Shown: piece by piece, positions 26,353-34,922 of the stretch
Layout: every line of letters starts with the position of its first letter
Position numbering within the stretch: the first letter of the stretch is position 1
Assembly: GCF_029760855.1 (NCBI RefSeq)
Contig: NZ_SOSI01000003.1
Span: 372,001-436,000 of the forward strand
Source of the DNA: Erythrobacter litoralis
GTDB taxonomy: Bacteria > Pseudomonadota > Alphaproteobacteria > Sphingomonadales > Sphingomonadaceae
Direction: 5' to 3'
DNA length: 64,000 nucleotides
The notes under the pieces: generated by a model
Seen by the model: the letters and a program-made list of their open reading frames with translations, nothing else
What the model was told of the DNA's origin: nothing
Database searches by the model: none
Program-made: the position numbers and the translations under genes

Positions 26353-27489
26353 CTAGAGGATGGGGACGTGGACGAACTCGGCACCGTCCGCTTCGATCAT
26401 GAAACCTGAAATATCCTGTTTCGGGACCGGCAACTTGATTTGAACCGGACCGGGTCCCGTCTCAATCGTGACTATTCGTTTCGAGGCAAGGGTTCCTTCA
26501 ATGGTATACGCGGAGACTCCGAGACGGGTCTCCATGGCGATCTCAGCATTCAGAGCGAAGTGGTCTCCCATATGCGACACAACCGCGGCATCCAGCGCCT
26601 GCGCATTTCCTTCTAAGGCGTCACAGGCTGCTTCAACCTGCCTGGTTGCGATAGGCAGAAACGTCTCGACGATTCGAACTTCCGGATTGCTCGATGCAAA
26701 CTTGTTCTTCAGCTGGTCAGCGTCGACACCAAGCGCTCCTCTGCCGAAGCTGATCACATCAAGGTCTTGCGCGTCAGGGCTTCTGGCAATCACGTCCGGC
26801 ACGGTCATACCGCTCACTGACCAGCCATTGAGCTGTAGGGGCAAGACCACCGAGTGTATCGCCCTTTCACCCAGACCCAGAACCAGAATGCGGGGCCACT
26901 TCTGATCGTTGGCAGCCCTTTCCTGCTTCTTGGTCCGGTGGACATGATCGACCAACCGCGCGACAGTCCGATCGAGAGCTCTCCCATCGCTGTCTTCAGC
27001 CACGAACTTGTTGCCATTGCGCTTGCCGTGTGCACCGAGAAGGTGGGTCGAGGGTGACGCCGGGATCATTCCGAGCTCAACCCAGACCTGCTGCAGGTTT
27101 TCGACCATCCGGGCGCCGCCCACGTTTCCGAAGCTTACGCATGCCGCCGGTTTGTCCTGCCATTCCCCCATCAGGTAATCGAGTGCGGTCTTCAACACTC
27201 CGGAGTAACCGTGGTTGTATTCGGGGCTGACGAAGAGAAAGGCATCGCCGCGCGAAATCGTGCGAGCCCACGCTATCTGCAGTCTGTCTTCATAATTTCC
27301 CATCGCTGGAGGTTTCCGCAAGTCAAACTGGGGAAAAGACCAATCGGCGAGATCAATGAGTTCGCAGGTCAGGTCGTCACGTTTCTGGAGGTGCTCAATT
27401 ACCCAGTCGGCGACGGGCCTCGACATCCGGCCCTGCCTGACACTACCGACAATGATCTGTATATGTGGGAGATGTTCGGAAGCGCTCAT
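26353..27489 (-). CDS. NADPH-dependent FMN reductase with extra C-terminal domain
   Basis: The probable start is the ATG at 27489 (378 aa). Residues about 5-190 are a flavodoxin-like NAD(P)H:FMN reductase: IQIIVGSVRQGR phosphate-binding loop, SPEYNHGYSGVLKTALDYL and FGNVGGARMVENL. Usual family members stop near 190; here about 180 further residues follow with no recognised domain. The gene diverges from an HxlR regulator whose first in-frame start is only 24 bases away, so they share a promoter. A quinone or electrophile detoxification role is likely. Confidence 0.72.
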   Translation of the reverse strand: MSASEHLPHIQIIVGSVRQGRMSRPVADWVIEHLQKRDDLTCELIDLADWSFPQFDLRKPPAMGNYEDRLQIAWARTISRGDAFLFVSPEYNHGYSGVLKTALDYLMGEWQDKPAACVSFGNVGGARMVENLQQVWVELGMIPASPSTHLLGAHGKRNGNKFVAEDSDGRALDRTVARLVDHVHRTKKQERAANDQKWPRILVLGLGERAIHSVVLPLQLNGWSVSGMTVPDVIARSPDAQDLDVISFGRGALGVDADQLKNKFASSNPEVRIVETFLPIATRQVEAACDALEGNAQALDAAVVSHMGDHFALNAEIAMETRLGVSAYTIEGTLASKRIVTIETGPGPVQIKLPVPKQDISGFMIEADGAEFVHVPIL

Positions 27490-27512
27490 AATTTCTCTCA
27501 AATTCTGGGACA

Positions 27513-27929
27513 TTGAAGCCATATCTGGCAGGCGCAGGGTCACGCGCCAAGAACGCACTTGGAGGTAAGTCCATAACCGATACACGCACCGACAGCAGCT
27601 TTCCTGCCGAATGCGAAGGTCTCGAAATCTTTCGCACACTCACCGGACGATGGGGTATGCTGATCGTCCTGATCTTGGGCGAGGGGCCGGCAAGATACTT
27701 TCAGCTACGCGGCCGCATTGAAGGCATCAGTGAGAAGATGCTCGCGGAGACCCTTCGGTCGTTGATGCTGAATGGACTCGTCAATCGATCCGAAACCGCC
27801 ACGGTTCCCCCTCAGGTGACTTATTCCCTCACTTCTCTTGGAACCCGGTTCCACAAACCGCTCTCTATTCTCCAGAGCGTCATCGCCGATACGATTGATG
27901 ATGTGAGGAACGCGAGAGCGTCTCGATGA
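27513..27929 (+). CDS. HxlR-family transcriptional regulator
   Basis: A 138-residue winged-helix regulator: GRWGMLIVLILGEG, RYFQLRGRIEGISEKMLAETLRSL and VTYSLTSLG match the HxlR core. The N-terminal Cys-Pro of many members is absent; a Cys is present in PAECEGLE. The start is uncertain: TTG 27513 gives the longest frame, but a GGAGG at about 27562 suggests a shorter product. Divergent from the FMN reductase and likely its repressor, responding to electrophiles or oxidants. Confidence 0.72.
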   Translation: MKPYLAGAGSRAKNALGGKSITDTRTDSSFPAECEGLEIFRTLTGRWGMLIVLILGEGPARYFQLRGRIEGISEKMLAETLRSLMLNGLVNRSETATVPPQVTYSLTSLGTRFHKPLSILQSVIADTIDDVRNARASR

Positions 27930-28293
27930 AGCGTTCGGTCCGGCTCGACTATTTTTGACGGTATCTCGAATGCGCTGTTGTAAACGCAGTCTCGGGTCGG
28001 AAGTCGAATGGCCGCCTTGCGCACTTACGCCTTCGATGAAACGAATCGGAATGAAGCATATCCAATCGGCTCATCACTTACCGTTTGTTGCATGGGACTC
28101 AACGGCGGCCCAGCGCCCCAAATTTGGACGTTCCGGCTCAAGTTCTGTGTTCCCGAAAGCGGACATAGGCATCAGGCCTCAACGACGTTCGCCTCCGAAG
28201 CAAGCGGGGCGCCCTAGAAATGTCCGATAAGGGGGGCAAGTGAAGTCAGCTTTCAGCACCGCGCTAGGAAGAGCCTGCGTGAGAATTGAATTA
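27930..28293. other. Intergenic stretch, no gene recognised
   Basis: About 360 bp between the HxlR regulator and a small membrane protein. Frames in both directions lack good starts and show no family resemblance. No tRNA or strong hairpin seen. Confidence 0.4.
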
Positions 28294-28515
28294 TTACAAT
28301 CCTCTGTCACGCACGACTTGGCCACGATCGCCAGATCTGAAGAACATATACATTCCCGAAGGGATGATGAGCGCTAGCGGTCCAAGCGGTGCATAGGTAA
28401 TCCAAGCGGGCGGTTCTCCGACGGTCGCCATAGCGACGAAATTGGCCAGCACAGCCAATGTGAAGACCAGGCCGAGCCAGCGATGCCAGACACGCACGGT
28501 GCGATTGAAGTTCAT
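28294..28515 (-). CDS. Small two-TM membrane protein, 73 aa
   Basis: ATG with a close GAGG ribosome site. Two hydrophobic segments (about 13-32 and 38-58) separated by a short loop with Pro-Pro, and a charged C-terminus. It follows the SRPBCC gene on the same strand after 29 bases and is probably co-transcribed with it and the ArsR gene. Function not known. Confidence 0.65.
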   Translation of the reverse strand: MNFNRTVRVWHRWLGLVFTLAVLANFVAMATVGEPPAWITYAPLGPLALIIPSGMYMFFRSGDRGQVVRDRGL

Positions 28516-28544
28516 AATTCCTCGAGCCTTCTAAAGATCGACAA

Positions 28545-28955
28545 TCATTCGATGTCCGACAGGGTTTTCTCAAGCGCATCGAGAAATCCGGGCCACCCAG
28601 CCTTTGCGCCGTGGTAAGCCTGCTTGCTGTTGGAGGGGATCTTCGTGTGATCCAGCCGCAGTAGCGTGCCACCTTCCTTTCGCGTGAGTGTCCATGTCAC
28701 TTCGCTGGTCAATCCGGGACCATTCCAAGTGTAGGACAGGCGCTCTTCAGGCTCGATCGTGAGGACCTCACCGGAAACTTCACCCCACTCCGCCGCCATC
28801 GTGAAGCTTTTGCCGACCTCAGGCACAAAATCCGACGGCATAATCCACTCGCCGATCAATTCCTTTTGCGTCAATGCTCGCCAGACCTTTTCCGGCGGAT
28901 GCTCGAGCTGACGCTCGAATTCGAGCGAGCGATATTCGGTATTTTCGGTCGTCAT
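28545..28955 (-). CDS. SRPBCC (AHSA1/START-like) domain protein
   Basis: A 136-residue AHSA1-type protein: FERQLEHPPEKVWRALTQKELIGEWI, then WGEVSGEVLTIEPEERLSYTW and a C-terminal helix GWPGFLDALEKTL. These proteins form a hydrophobic ligand pocket. The start overlaps the ArsR gene by four bases (ATGA), a very common ArsR-SRPBCC operon in bacteria. Ligand unknown. Confidence 0.88.
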   Translation of the reverse strand: MTTENTEYRSLEFERQLEHPPEKVWRALTQKELIGEWIMPSDFVPEVGKSFTMAAEWGEVSGEVLTIEPEERLSYTWNGPGLTSEVTWTLTRKEGGTLLRLDHTKIPSNSKQAYHGAKAGWPGFLDALEKTLSDIE

Positions 28956-29272
28956 TGATCCATCCTTTTGAGCAGGTCTTCGAGCGCATCGAGCCGAGCG
29001 TCCCAGAACCGGCTCATCTCACCGAGCCAGTCGGTGAGCGGCGCAATGCCCTCAGGTCGCGCACGACAATGCGTGTTTCGTCCTTCGCGCCGGATCGCCA
29101 CCAAATGCGCGCGATCGAGCACCATAAGATGTTTGGTGATGGCCGGTTGCGACACTCCTGAGCCCTCTGCCAGAGCGCCCACCGTCAACTCTCCTTCGCG
29201 GCAAAGGCGCTCGAACACAGCTCGCCGAGTCGGATCGGACAAGCTCTTGAAGACCGCCGTTTGCATGTTCAT
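28952..29272 (-). CDS. ArsR-family regulator
   Basis: A 106-residue ArsR/SmtB winged helix: FKSLSDPTRRAVFERL, GALAEGSGVSQPAITKHLMVLDRAHLV and REGRNTHC. It lacks the classic metal-binding ELCVCDL motif and therefore probably senses no metal directly. It leads the operon with the SRPBCC gene and likely represses itself and the divergent gene at 29362 via the inverted repeat at 29282-29324. Confidence 0.88.
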   Translation of the reverse strand: MNMQTAVFKSLSDPTRRAVFERLCREGELTVGALAEGSGVSQPAITKHLMVLDRAHLVAIRREGRNTHCRARPEGIAPLTDWLGEMSRFWDARLDALEDLLKRMDQ

Positions 29273-29281
29273 CGATTATCT

Positions 29282-29324
29282 CATAACCAATCAGCTATAA
29301 CTTGTGAATAACTATCCGGTTATG
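29282..29324. promoter_or_regulatory. Putative ArsR operator
   Basis: CATAACC and GGTTATG form a 7-bp inverted repeat 29 bp apart, enclosing A/T-rich sequence, in the divergent promoter between the ArsR gene and the YdeI-type gene. The inner halves are partly symmetrical too. Fits an ArsR-type operator; not proven. Confidence 0.45.
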
Positions 29325-29361
29325 GAATGTCAATCGGCACAAATTTATGGGGATTTGACAG

Positions 29362-29940
29362 ATGGGAACAACGGTCGCGAGCCTGCTGAAGCAGAAGGAT
29401 TGGCACGAAGAGCGCAAGAAACTGCGTGAAATCCTGCTGGATTGCGGGCTGGAGGAAGCCGTCAAATGGAACAAGCTAACCTACACGCATGATGGCGGCA
29501 ACGTCGCCATCATTTATGGTATGGCTGACAGCTGCGCGATCGGCTTCTTCAAAGGCAGCTTGTTTGAGGACAAGGGCGAGAACCTTGTTGCACCGGGCAA
29601 GCATTCGAAAGCGATGCGCCGCCTGCATTTTGAAAGCCTCGACGACATCGAAAGGCAGGAAAAGCTTATCCGTGACACCGTCAAGGAAGCGATTGCAATG
29701 GAAGAAGCGGGCGAGGAAGTAGATTTCGACGACCGGGAAGAGATCGAACTGCCCAAGGAATTGGTTGATGCCTTCGACGACGATCCAGACTTCAGGGGAG
29801 CGTTCGATGCGCTCACACCGGGGCGTCAGCGCGGCTATCTGCTGCATTTCACCGAGGCGAAGAAACCTGAGACGCGCGAGCGCCGGATCGAGAAGCGGCG
29901 CCGGGCGATCATGCAACGGAAGGGAATGCACGACCGGTAG
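29362..29940 (+). CDS. YdeI/OmpD-associated (DUF1801) family protein
   Basis: A 192-residue protein: a DUF1801-type fold in the first 100 residues (REILLDCGLEEAVKWNKLTY, AIGFFKGSLF) and the YdeI tail with LPKELVDAFDDDPDFRGAF and GRQRGYLLHFTEAKKPETRERRIEK. Cytosolic. It diverges from the ArsR/SRPBCC operon. Role unknown, sometimes linked to stress. Confidence 0.82.
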   Translation: MGTTVASLLKQKDWHEERKKLREILLDCGLEEAVKWNKLTYTHDGGNVAIIYGMADSCAIGFFKGSLFEDKGENLVAPGKHSKAMRRLHFESLDDIERQEKLIRDTVKEAIAMEEAGEEVDFDDREEIELPKELVDAFDDDPDFRGAFDALTPGRQRGYLLHFTEAKKPETRERRIEKRRRAIMQRKGMHDR

Positions 29941-30130
29941 CCGTCAGTTATACCGAGGTGTCCGCTTCTATGTTTGGCGCTCGCCATTCAGGATGGCCTC
30001 TATGGCGTCGCTAGCGGAATGGCGGCATTGTGACGTTACCAGGCCAGATCCGGACTGACCGCTTCCGGCCCGTTTCCTGCCATTCCGCCACTCTTCCACA
30101 GCCAATACGTGACCGAGTGTAGGCATATCC

Positions 30131-31009
30131 AACCTGGTGATGGTTGGCCCGCCCGGAGCCGGCAAATCACTTCTGGCAAGCTGCCTGCCCGGTATTTTGC
30201 CGCCTTTGTCGCCTGCCGAAGCGCTGGAAGTCAGCATGGTGCAGTCGGTCGCCGGTCTTCTGGAAGACGGCCGGATCAGCCGTGCCCGCCCTTTCCGCGC
30301 GCCGCATCATTCCGCCAGTATGGCGGCGCTCACTGGCGGGGGGCTGAAGGTTAAGCCGGGCGAGGTCAGTCTCGCGCATCTCGGCGTACTGTTCCTCGAC
30401 GAATTGCCGGAATTCCAGCGCGCCGTGCTCGATTCGCTCCGCCAGCCATTAGAAACGAACAAGGTCGATGTCGCCCGCGCCAATGCGCATGTGACCTTCC
30501 CTGCCAATGTCCAGCTCGTCGCGGCGATGAACCCGTGCCGCTGCGGTCATCTCGGCGATGCGGCGCTTGCTTGCAGCCGCGCGCCCAAATGCGCTGCCGA
30601 TTATCAGAGCAAGGTTTCTGGTCCGCTACTCGATCGGATCGATCTTCATGTCGAAGTTGATCCGGTAAGAGCCGCCGACCTCGCTCTGCCTCCTCCCGCC
30701 GAAGGGAGCGCCGAAGTTCGCGCTCGCGTCGCGAATGCACGCCACATCCAGACTCACCGGGCGAGCGAGAGCGGCGCGCGCACCAATGCAGAGCTGGAAG
30801 GCGACGCCTTGGAAACCTTCGCCGGCCCGGACGAGGCGGGGCGCACGCTTCTGATGCAGGCGGCAGGCGCGATGCGGCTGTCGGCGCGCGGCTACACCCG
30901 TACCCTGCGCGTCGCACGCACGATCGCTGATCTGGCGGGTGTGGAGAAGGTCGGCCGCATTCATGTGGCCGAGGCGCTTAGCTATAGACGCCAGCCGCCG
31001 CGCGCTTAG
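30131..31009 (+). pseudogene. comM: Truncated comM/yifB Mg-chelatase-like AAA ATPase
   Basis: In-frame similarity starts abruptly at 30131 with NLVMVGPPGAGKS (Walker A) and continues to the end with LFLDELPEFQRAVLDSLRQP, the MNPCRCGHLGD motif and the C-terminal Mg-chelatase-like domain ending SYRRQPP. Normal ComM/YifB is about 500 residues and begins with a ChlI/Lon-protease-like domain of roughly 190 residues; all of it is missing. An in-frame stop (TGA 30110-30112) precedes the junction. A shortened 290-aa product could start at GTG 30137 but has no clear ribosome site. The left neighbour is the accessory island, so this is probably an insertion junction. ComM normally promotes branch migration in natural transformation. 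Confidence 0.82.
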
Positions 31010-31032
31010 AACGTGCCGCGGGAGGAATACCG

Positions 31033-31449
31033 GTGGCGCGTTCGCTTGTGATTTCCGGAGCTGTGCTTTTCCTGCTCGGTTTGCTTCAAGGCGGGCTGCT
31101 TGATCTGCATTCGAACCCGCGCATGGCGCTGTCCGCGCATCTGACTGCGGTGCAAAGCGGAACGGCCCTGATCGCTGCTGGGGCGGTGTGGGAACTGGTC
31201 GATCTGCAAGTCAAGTGGGATGCCGCAACAAGGCTTTTGCTGATCGTCTCGATGTTTGGCCTCTGGTCTGCTCTCACGCTCGCCGCAGTGATAGGCGCGA
31301 GCGAAGCGCTGGCTTTGGCGGGCGCGGGCTACGAAGCGACGGCGACCGGCGAAGGTCTCGTTACGCTGCTGGTGACAGCGTCGAGTGTAGCGATGGTCGT
31401 CGGATGGTCGGTATTCCTGGTCGGACTGATCCGGGGCAGAGTCCGCTAG
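31033..31449 (+). CDS. Four-TM protein, hydroxylaminobenzene mutase-like
   Basis: GTG start with a strong GGGAGG ribosome site seven bases before. A 138-residue protein with four hydrophobic spans and an N-terminal LLGLLQGGLLDLHSNPRMALSAHL segment, like the HAB mutase family and related small membrane proteins. Enzymatic activity is not assured. It follows the comM remnant by 23 bases. Confidence 0.6.
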   Translation: MARSLVISGAVLFLLGLLQGGLLDLHSNPRMALSAHLTAVQSGTALIAAGAVWELVDLQVKWDAATRLLLIVSMFGLWSALTLAAVIGASEALALAGAGYEATATGEGLVTLLVTASSVAMVVGWSVFLVGLIRGRVR

Positions 31450-31454
31450 ATGTC

Positions 31455-31802
31455 TCAGTCCTCGCTCATGTCGAGCGTCAGCTTTACCGGTTCGTGCTCC
31501 TTTGTGCCTTCGAACCGCTTCAGGAATTCCTCGATTGGCATGGCCTGATTGGGAACGCTGTCGCGGGTTTCGGCATCGCCGGCCGGGGCTTCGGCCTGGC
31601 CTGCGGTAATGCGGACATGCAGGTAAGGCACCCAGACCTCGCCGAATTCGGCCTGCTGATACCAGACGTCGAGGACGTCGTAGCTCGCCCAAGCGCCGCT
31701 TGGCTCCATTAGGCGCAATCCCTCGCCAATGCGCGGCACCGACAGCGCCTTAATGCGAAATTGACTCTGATGAGTCTCGTTCTGGATTTCGATTTCGATC
31801 AC
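31455..31802 (-). CDS. Conserved hypothetical protein, 115 aa
   Basis: GTG start. A soluble beta-rich N-terminal half (WASYDVLDVWYQQAEFGEVW) and an acidic C-terminus. No recognised domain. Convergent with the membrane protein gene. Reads like a lineage-specific sphingomonad protein. Confidence 0.55.
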   Translation of the reverse strand: MIEIEIQNETHQSQFRIKALSVPRIGEGLRLMEPSGAWASYDVLDVWYQQAEFGEVWVPYLHVRITAGQAEAPAGDAETRDSVPNQAMPIEEFLKRFEGTKEHEPVKLTLDMSED

Positions 31803-31907
31803 GAGCGCACGCGTCCACCAAATGCCGGGTCCGCCTCGTCATCGCAGAAAGGTCTTTAGAGGGTTTTAACAATAGCATCCGCGGCCCACCCCGCGTCGCC
31901 ATTTTCG

Positions 31908-32708
31908 TTAATTCGTGGCAGGGCCGTCCTGCATTTCGCGAAGGGCATTTGCCGCATTGTTCAAAGCTTCAATCGCCTGCGATAGCCGGGCTTCCCTTGC
32001 AGCGAGATCGGCACCCGCATCGGGCTGCTCGGGCAGTTCGGCTTCAGCCACCGCATATTCCGTCTCGTCGGCGATCGGCACTACCGGCGCCTCGACCACT
32101 TCGACGAATTCCGCCTCGTGCGGACCGGGCCGCGGTTTCGCTGCAACGGCGCGACGAGCAACGGGGGGCGGCGGCGTCACGGCAGCTACGGGGGAGGGAG
32201 CGTATTCCTCTTCTTCCGGTTCGTAATAGTCAGCCGGACAGAAAGGTACGGAGCGATTGGTCGCAAGGCCAGAGATCGTTGCAATATCGGCGTGGTCGGC
32301 ACGTTCTGCCATGCGAGCATAGGTCCCCAGATCCTGGCAAGACGCACGCGTCATGTCGATCCGCGAGAATTCGTTGCCGAGGCTGGTTTCGTAAATGCGA
32401 AACATTCTTGTTCCAGCCACTTCGCCATACCGCGCCGCAAAGGCTTCGCGGACATTGTCGCTGTGCACAGCGAGATCGCCGTTGCGACTAGTGACAAAAT
32501 CTCCGTACCTGCGAAGTGACGTCGGATCGAGATTGCGACATTTCAAAGAACCGACCATCAGCATCGTCTGGAATTGATGTATTTGCGCCGATGGTGCGGC
32601 TATCTCATCGAAGCACATATCGTATTGTGCAGCGTTAACTTGGTTTGACGCAAGTGCAATTCCGGCACACGCCAACATGGCGCCGAATCGGCGAGTTTTA
32701 TTCAACAT
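31908..32708 (-). CDS. Exported protein with Pro-rich linker and coiled coil
   Basis: A 266-residue protein. A cleavable signal peptide (MLNKTRRFGAMLACAGIALA, ending near VNAAQ) precedes a folded part with four Cys (up to about residue 155), an acidic and Pro/Ala-rich linker (EEEEY, TPPPPVA) and a C-terminal helix of heptad character (LAAREARLSQAIEALNNAAN). Likely periplasmic. Function unknown. Confidence 0.65.
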   Translation of the reverse strand: MLNKTRRFGAMLACAGIALASNQVNAAQYDMCFDEIAAPSAQIHQFQTMLMVGSLKCRNLDPTSLRRYGDFVTSRNGDLAVHSDNVREAFAARYGEVAGTRMFRIYETSLGNEFSRIDMTRASCQDLGTYARMAERADHADIATISGLATNRSVPFCPADYYEPEEEEYAPSPVAAVTPPPPVARRAVAAKPRPGPHEAEFVEVVEAPVVPIADETEYAVAEAELPEQPDAGADLAAREARLSQAIEALNNAANALREMQDGPATN

Positions 32709-32882
32709 GATTGACCTCCCAGCCGGCAGCGAACGGCCGACTGCTCCTATTGTGACTTCCCCTGTTGCGAATCGTTTACCACAAATTAACGAAAACAGAA
32801 ACTGTTAGATACGAAATAACAAAAGCTTAGATGTCGAAAGCAGTTTGTTGCGTGGCGCGCACGAACTGACCGGTCGAGGGCG

Positions 32883-33182
32883 TCACCCTTGAGTTTTGTA
32901 CGGTGTGTTCTTCAGCAATGTGCGCGTATAATCGGGCGCCCCATCGTCCCACCACACCGGGCCTCGTTCACCCAGGGAGACCTTGGCAGAATGGACGCGC
33001 GCTCTCGCCTCGCGCTCCGCCTCAGCGTCGCCCGCGCGTTTTGCCGATCCGACCGCGCGACGAGCGTCCATCAAAGCTTTGACAAATTTCTGCCGCGCAC
33101 TCTCGTCCAGCGAGGGATCGGTCGCGCGCCACAGCCGCCCGTCGACGATGATGTAGCGCCCGTCCGGCGTGCGCTCCGGCAA
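32883..33182 (-). CDS. Conserved hypothetical protein, 99 aa
   Basis: Begins MPERTPDGRYIIVDGRLWRA and has a long Arg/Ala helix in the middle and a C-terminal GPVWWDDGAPDYTRTL motif. This pattern is familiar as a small conserved bacterial protein of unknown function. Its start lies five bases after the HxlR regulator stop on the same strand, so they are probably one transcript. Confidence 0.68.
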   Translation of the reverse strand: MPERTPDGRYIIVDGRLWRATDPSLDESARQKFVKALMDARRAVGSAKRAGDAEAEREARARVHSAKVSLGERGPVWWDDGAPDYTRTLLKNTPYKTQG

Positions 33183-33187
33183 CCCGC

Positions 33188-33739
33188 TCAGGCGGCTTCC
33201 TTGGACGGATCGGAGGCTGTCGGCGCGTAGGAAGCTCGATCCAGATCGTGCGAGCGAACCGATTCAGTCCCGTCAGCCCTCACCCCGATCTTGTCCGGTT
33301 CGACCAAGTTGAGGTCGGCAGGGAGCAATATACGCCCATCGTGCGACAAAATAGAGGTCGGTCCGATCGGCTGGCGGTCACGCTCATCGACGAGAACCGG
33401 GTTCTCGACCACCTCCTCGCCGTATTTCTGGCCCCACTGCCGAAGCGCGACCATTGCAGGCAACAGATCGAAGCCCTTGTCCGTCAGCCGATATTCGACC
33501 TTTCGGCGGTCGTCTTCGCACAGTTCGCGTTTCAGGATCCCGTGTCCGACGAGACGGCCGAGCCTGTTCGAGAGAATATTTCTCGCGATACCGAGCTCGC
33601 TCAGAAATTCTTCGAAATGATGCAAGCCGTTGAAGCTTGCGCGAAGGATCATGAACGACCAGCGCTCGCCCATGACTTCGAGAGCGGACGGCAATCCGCA
33701 TTCGGTCAGCTCTTTCAGGTTTTCGCGGGTTTCGGCCAT
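33188..33739 (-). CDS. HxlR-family transcriptional regulator
   Basis: A 183-residue winged-helix protein: CGLPSALEVMGERWSFMILR with the conserved N-terminal Cys, FLSELGIARNILSNRLGRLV recognition helix and YRLTDKGFDLLPAMVALRQWG. The C-terminal 80 residues extend beyond the normal HxlR length. Twin palindromes upstream (33805-33859) lie between it and a divergent exported-protein gene and are its likely operators. Confidence 0.87.
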   Translation of the reverse strand: MAETRENLKELTECGLPSALEVMGERWSFMILRASFNGLHHFEEFLSELGIARNILSNRLGRLVGHGILKRELCEDDRRKVEYRLTDKGFDLLPAMVALRQWGQKYGEEVVENPVLVDERDRQPIGPTSILSHDGRILLPADLNLVEPDKIGVRADGTESVRSHDLDRASYAPTASDPSKEAA

Positions 33740-33804
33740 CTTATCTCTCGAACACGGCGGGATTTACCGCATCGAACTGAGAAGTCCAATGCGGTTAAAA
33801 TAAA

Positions 33805-33859
33805 GGTTGCAATTAACAACCTAAATGCTAGCTATCGTGAATGGGTTGCAAATTGCAAC
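33805..33859. promoter_or_regulatory. Twin palindromic HxlR operator
   Basis: Two related palindromes: GGTTGCAATTAACAACC (33805-33821) and GTTGCAAATTGCAAC (33845-33859, perfect). Their centres are about 39 bp apart, close to four helical turns. Located in the divergent promoter between the HxlR gene and the 109-aa exported-protein gene. Confidence 0.6.
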
Positions 33860-33881
33860 TTACTTCTAAGGAGCGAGCATT

Positions 33882-34211
33882 ATGAAACCTGTCGCGAGCC
33901 GTATGGCATCCCTCATCATCGCAAGCAGCCTCTGCATCATCAGCCTATCCGCTGTGACGGCACCCTCACCCGCCGTCGCCCAGACTGCCCCAACGTATTC
34001 TGCTACGTTGGAGACGGAAACCGATCGGAGCACGATTGTCGCTGGTAATACGGCATGGCGCTGCGCCGGCACGACCTGCACGACGTCTGCCGGAAAAGGC
34101 CGTGCGGAGCGCATGTGCCGCGACCTCGTACGCAAGGCCGGGTCCGTCACCCGGTTCGCGGTGAAGGGCGAAGCGCTTGATGCCGACGCGCTCGCACACT
34201 GCAACCGGTGA
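33882..34211 (+). CDS. CC_3452-family exported protein
   Basis: AAGGAG ribosome site. Signal peptide to about residue 34 (AVAQT), then a short domain with TAWRCAGTTCTTS and a conserved tail MCRDLVRKAGSVTRF...LAHC. This Cys pattern matches the alphaproteobacterial CC_3452 family of about 110 residues, probably disulphide-bonded in the periplasm. Function unknown; likely regulated by the divergent HxlR gene. Confidence 0.78.
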   Translation: MKPVASRMASLIIASSLCIISLSAVTAPSPAVAQTAPTYSATLETETDRSTIVAGNTAWRCAGTTCTTSAGKGRAERMCRDLVRKAGSVTRFAVKGEALDADALAHCNR

Positions 34212-34219
34212 GCGCGCGT

Positions 34220-34831
34220 CTAAAGCAAGCCGCGCCCGTCCAGATCCCGTTCGAGCGCGGTCGCTTCCCGGAAGTGATGGACCTGCCACCCTTCCTTATG
34301 CGCAGCTTCGATGTTCGCGCTATTGTCGTCGATGAAAAGCATCCGGTGCGGCGCATGACCGAAGCGCTTCGCCGCCAGCGCGAAGATGGCGGGATCGGGT
34401 TTGGCGAGCTTTTCATCGCCCGAGACGATGATCTTGTCGAACAGGTCGAACACTTTCTGGGTCGGCCGAAACCCGGCCCAGAACTCCGCGCCGAAATTCG
34501 TAATGGCAAAGAGCGGAACCCCGTTCGCATGTAGCCTTTCCACCAGTTCGAGGCTGCCGGGGACGGGGCCCGGTATCGTCTCGTTGAACCGCGTGCGATA
34601 TGCGTTCAGGTGGGCTTCGAATTCCGGAAATTCGGCAATTCGTTCCGGCACCATTTCGGCAAGCGGCCGACCCCGGTCATGCTGGAAATGCCATTCCTCC
34701 GTAATCACTTCGCGCAGCAAGCGCTCGCGCTTGTCCTGATTTGGCTCGAATGCGCCGAAGAGGTTGGCTAAATCCCACTGGAACAGCACCCGGCCCACAT
34801 CGAAGACTACCGCGTCGATCGTATCGCTCAT
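34220..34831 (-). CDS. HAD-IA family phosphatase (YihX-like)
   Basis: ATG 34831 (203 aa) puts the HAD motif I near the N-terminus: VVFDVGRVLFQWD (first Asp nucleophile; the second motif Asp appears as Gly, DVGRV, as in several HAD-IA enzymes). Motif II AITNFGAEF, and motif III/IV KPDPAIFALA and MLFIDDNSANIEAA are present. Probable sugar-phosphate or small-metabolite phosphatase. It is downstream of rpmJ but separated by a terminator hairpin. Confidence 0.83.
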   Translation of the reverse strand: MSDTIDAVVFDVGRVLFQWDLANLFGAFEPNQDKRERLLREVITEEWHFQHDRGRPLAEMVPERIAEFPEFEAHLNAYRTRFNETIPGPVPGSLELVERLHANGVPLFAITNFGAEFWAGFRPTQKVFDLFDKIIVSGDEKLAKPDPAIFALAAKRFGHAPHRMLFIDDNSANIEAAHKEGWQVHHFREATALERDLDGRGLL

Positions 34832-34847
34832 CGTATATCCCAACAGA

Positions 34848-34886
34848 AAACGGCCCGTACTCTCGCCTGAGAGCCGGGCCCTTTTC
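34848..34886 (-). terminator. Terminator downstream of rpmJ
   Basis: A long hairpin with arms GGCCCG..CTCTC and GAGAG..CGGGCC around a GCCT loop. On the minus strand it is followed by a U-rich tract (GTTTTC), so it terminates rpmJ transcription before the HAD gene; the other side is also T-rich. Confidence 0.75.
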
Positions 34887-34922
34887 AAACAATGACGCCG
34901 GACGATTGATCCGGCGGCGGCT

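Noticed and set aside
26061..26384. 107-codon frame on the minus strand upstream of the subtilase
   Set aside because: Ser-rich low-complexity N-terminus, no ribosome site and no family resemblance.
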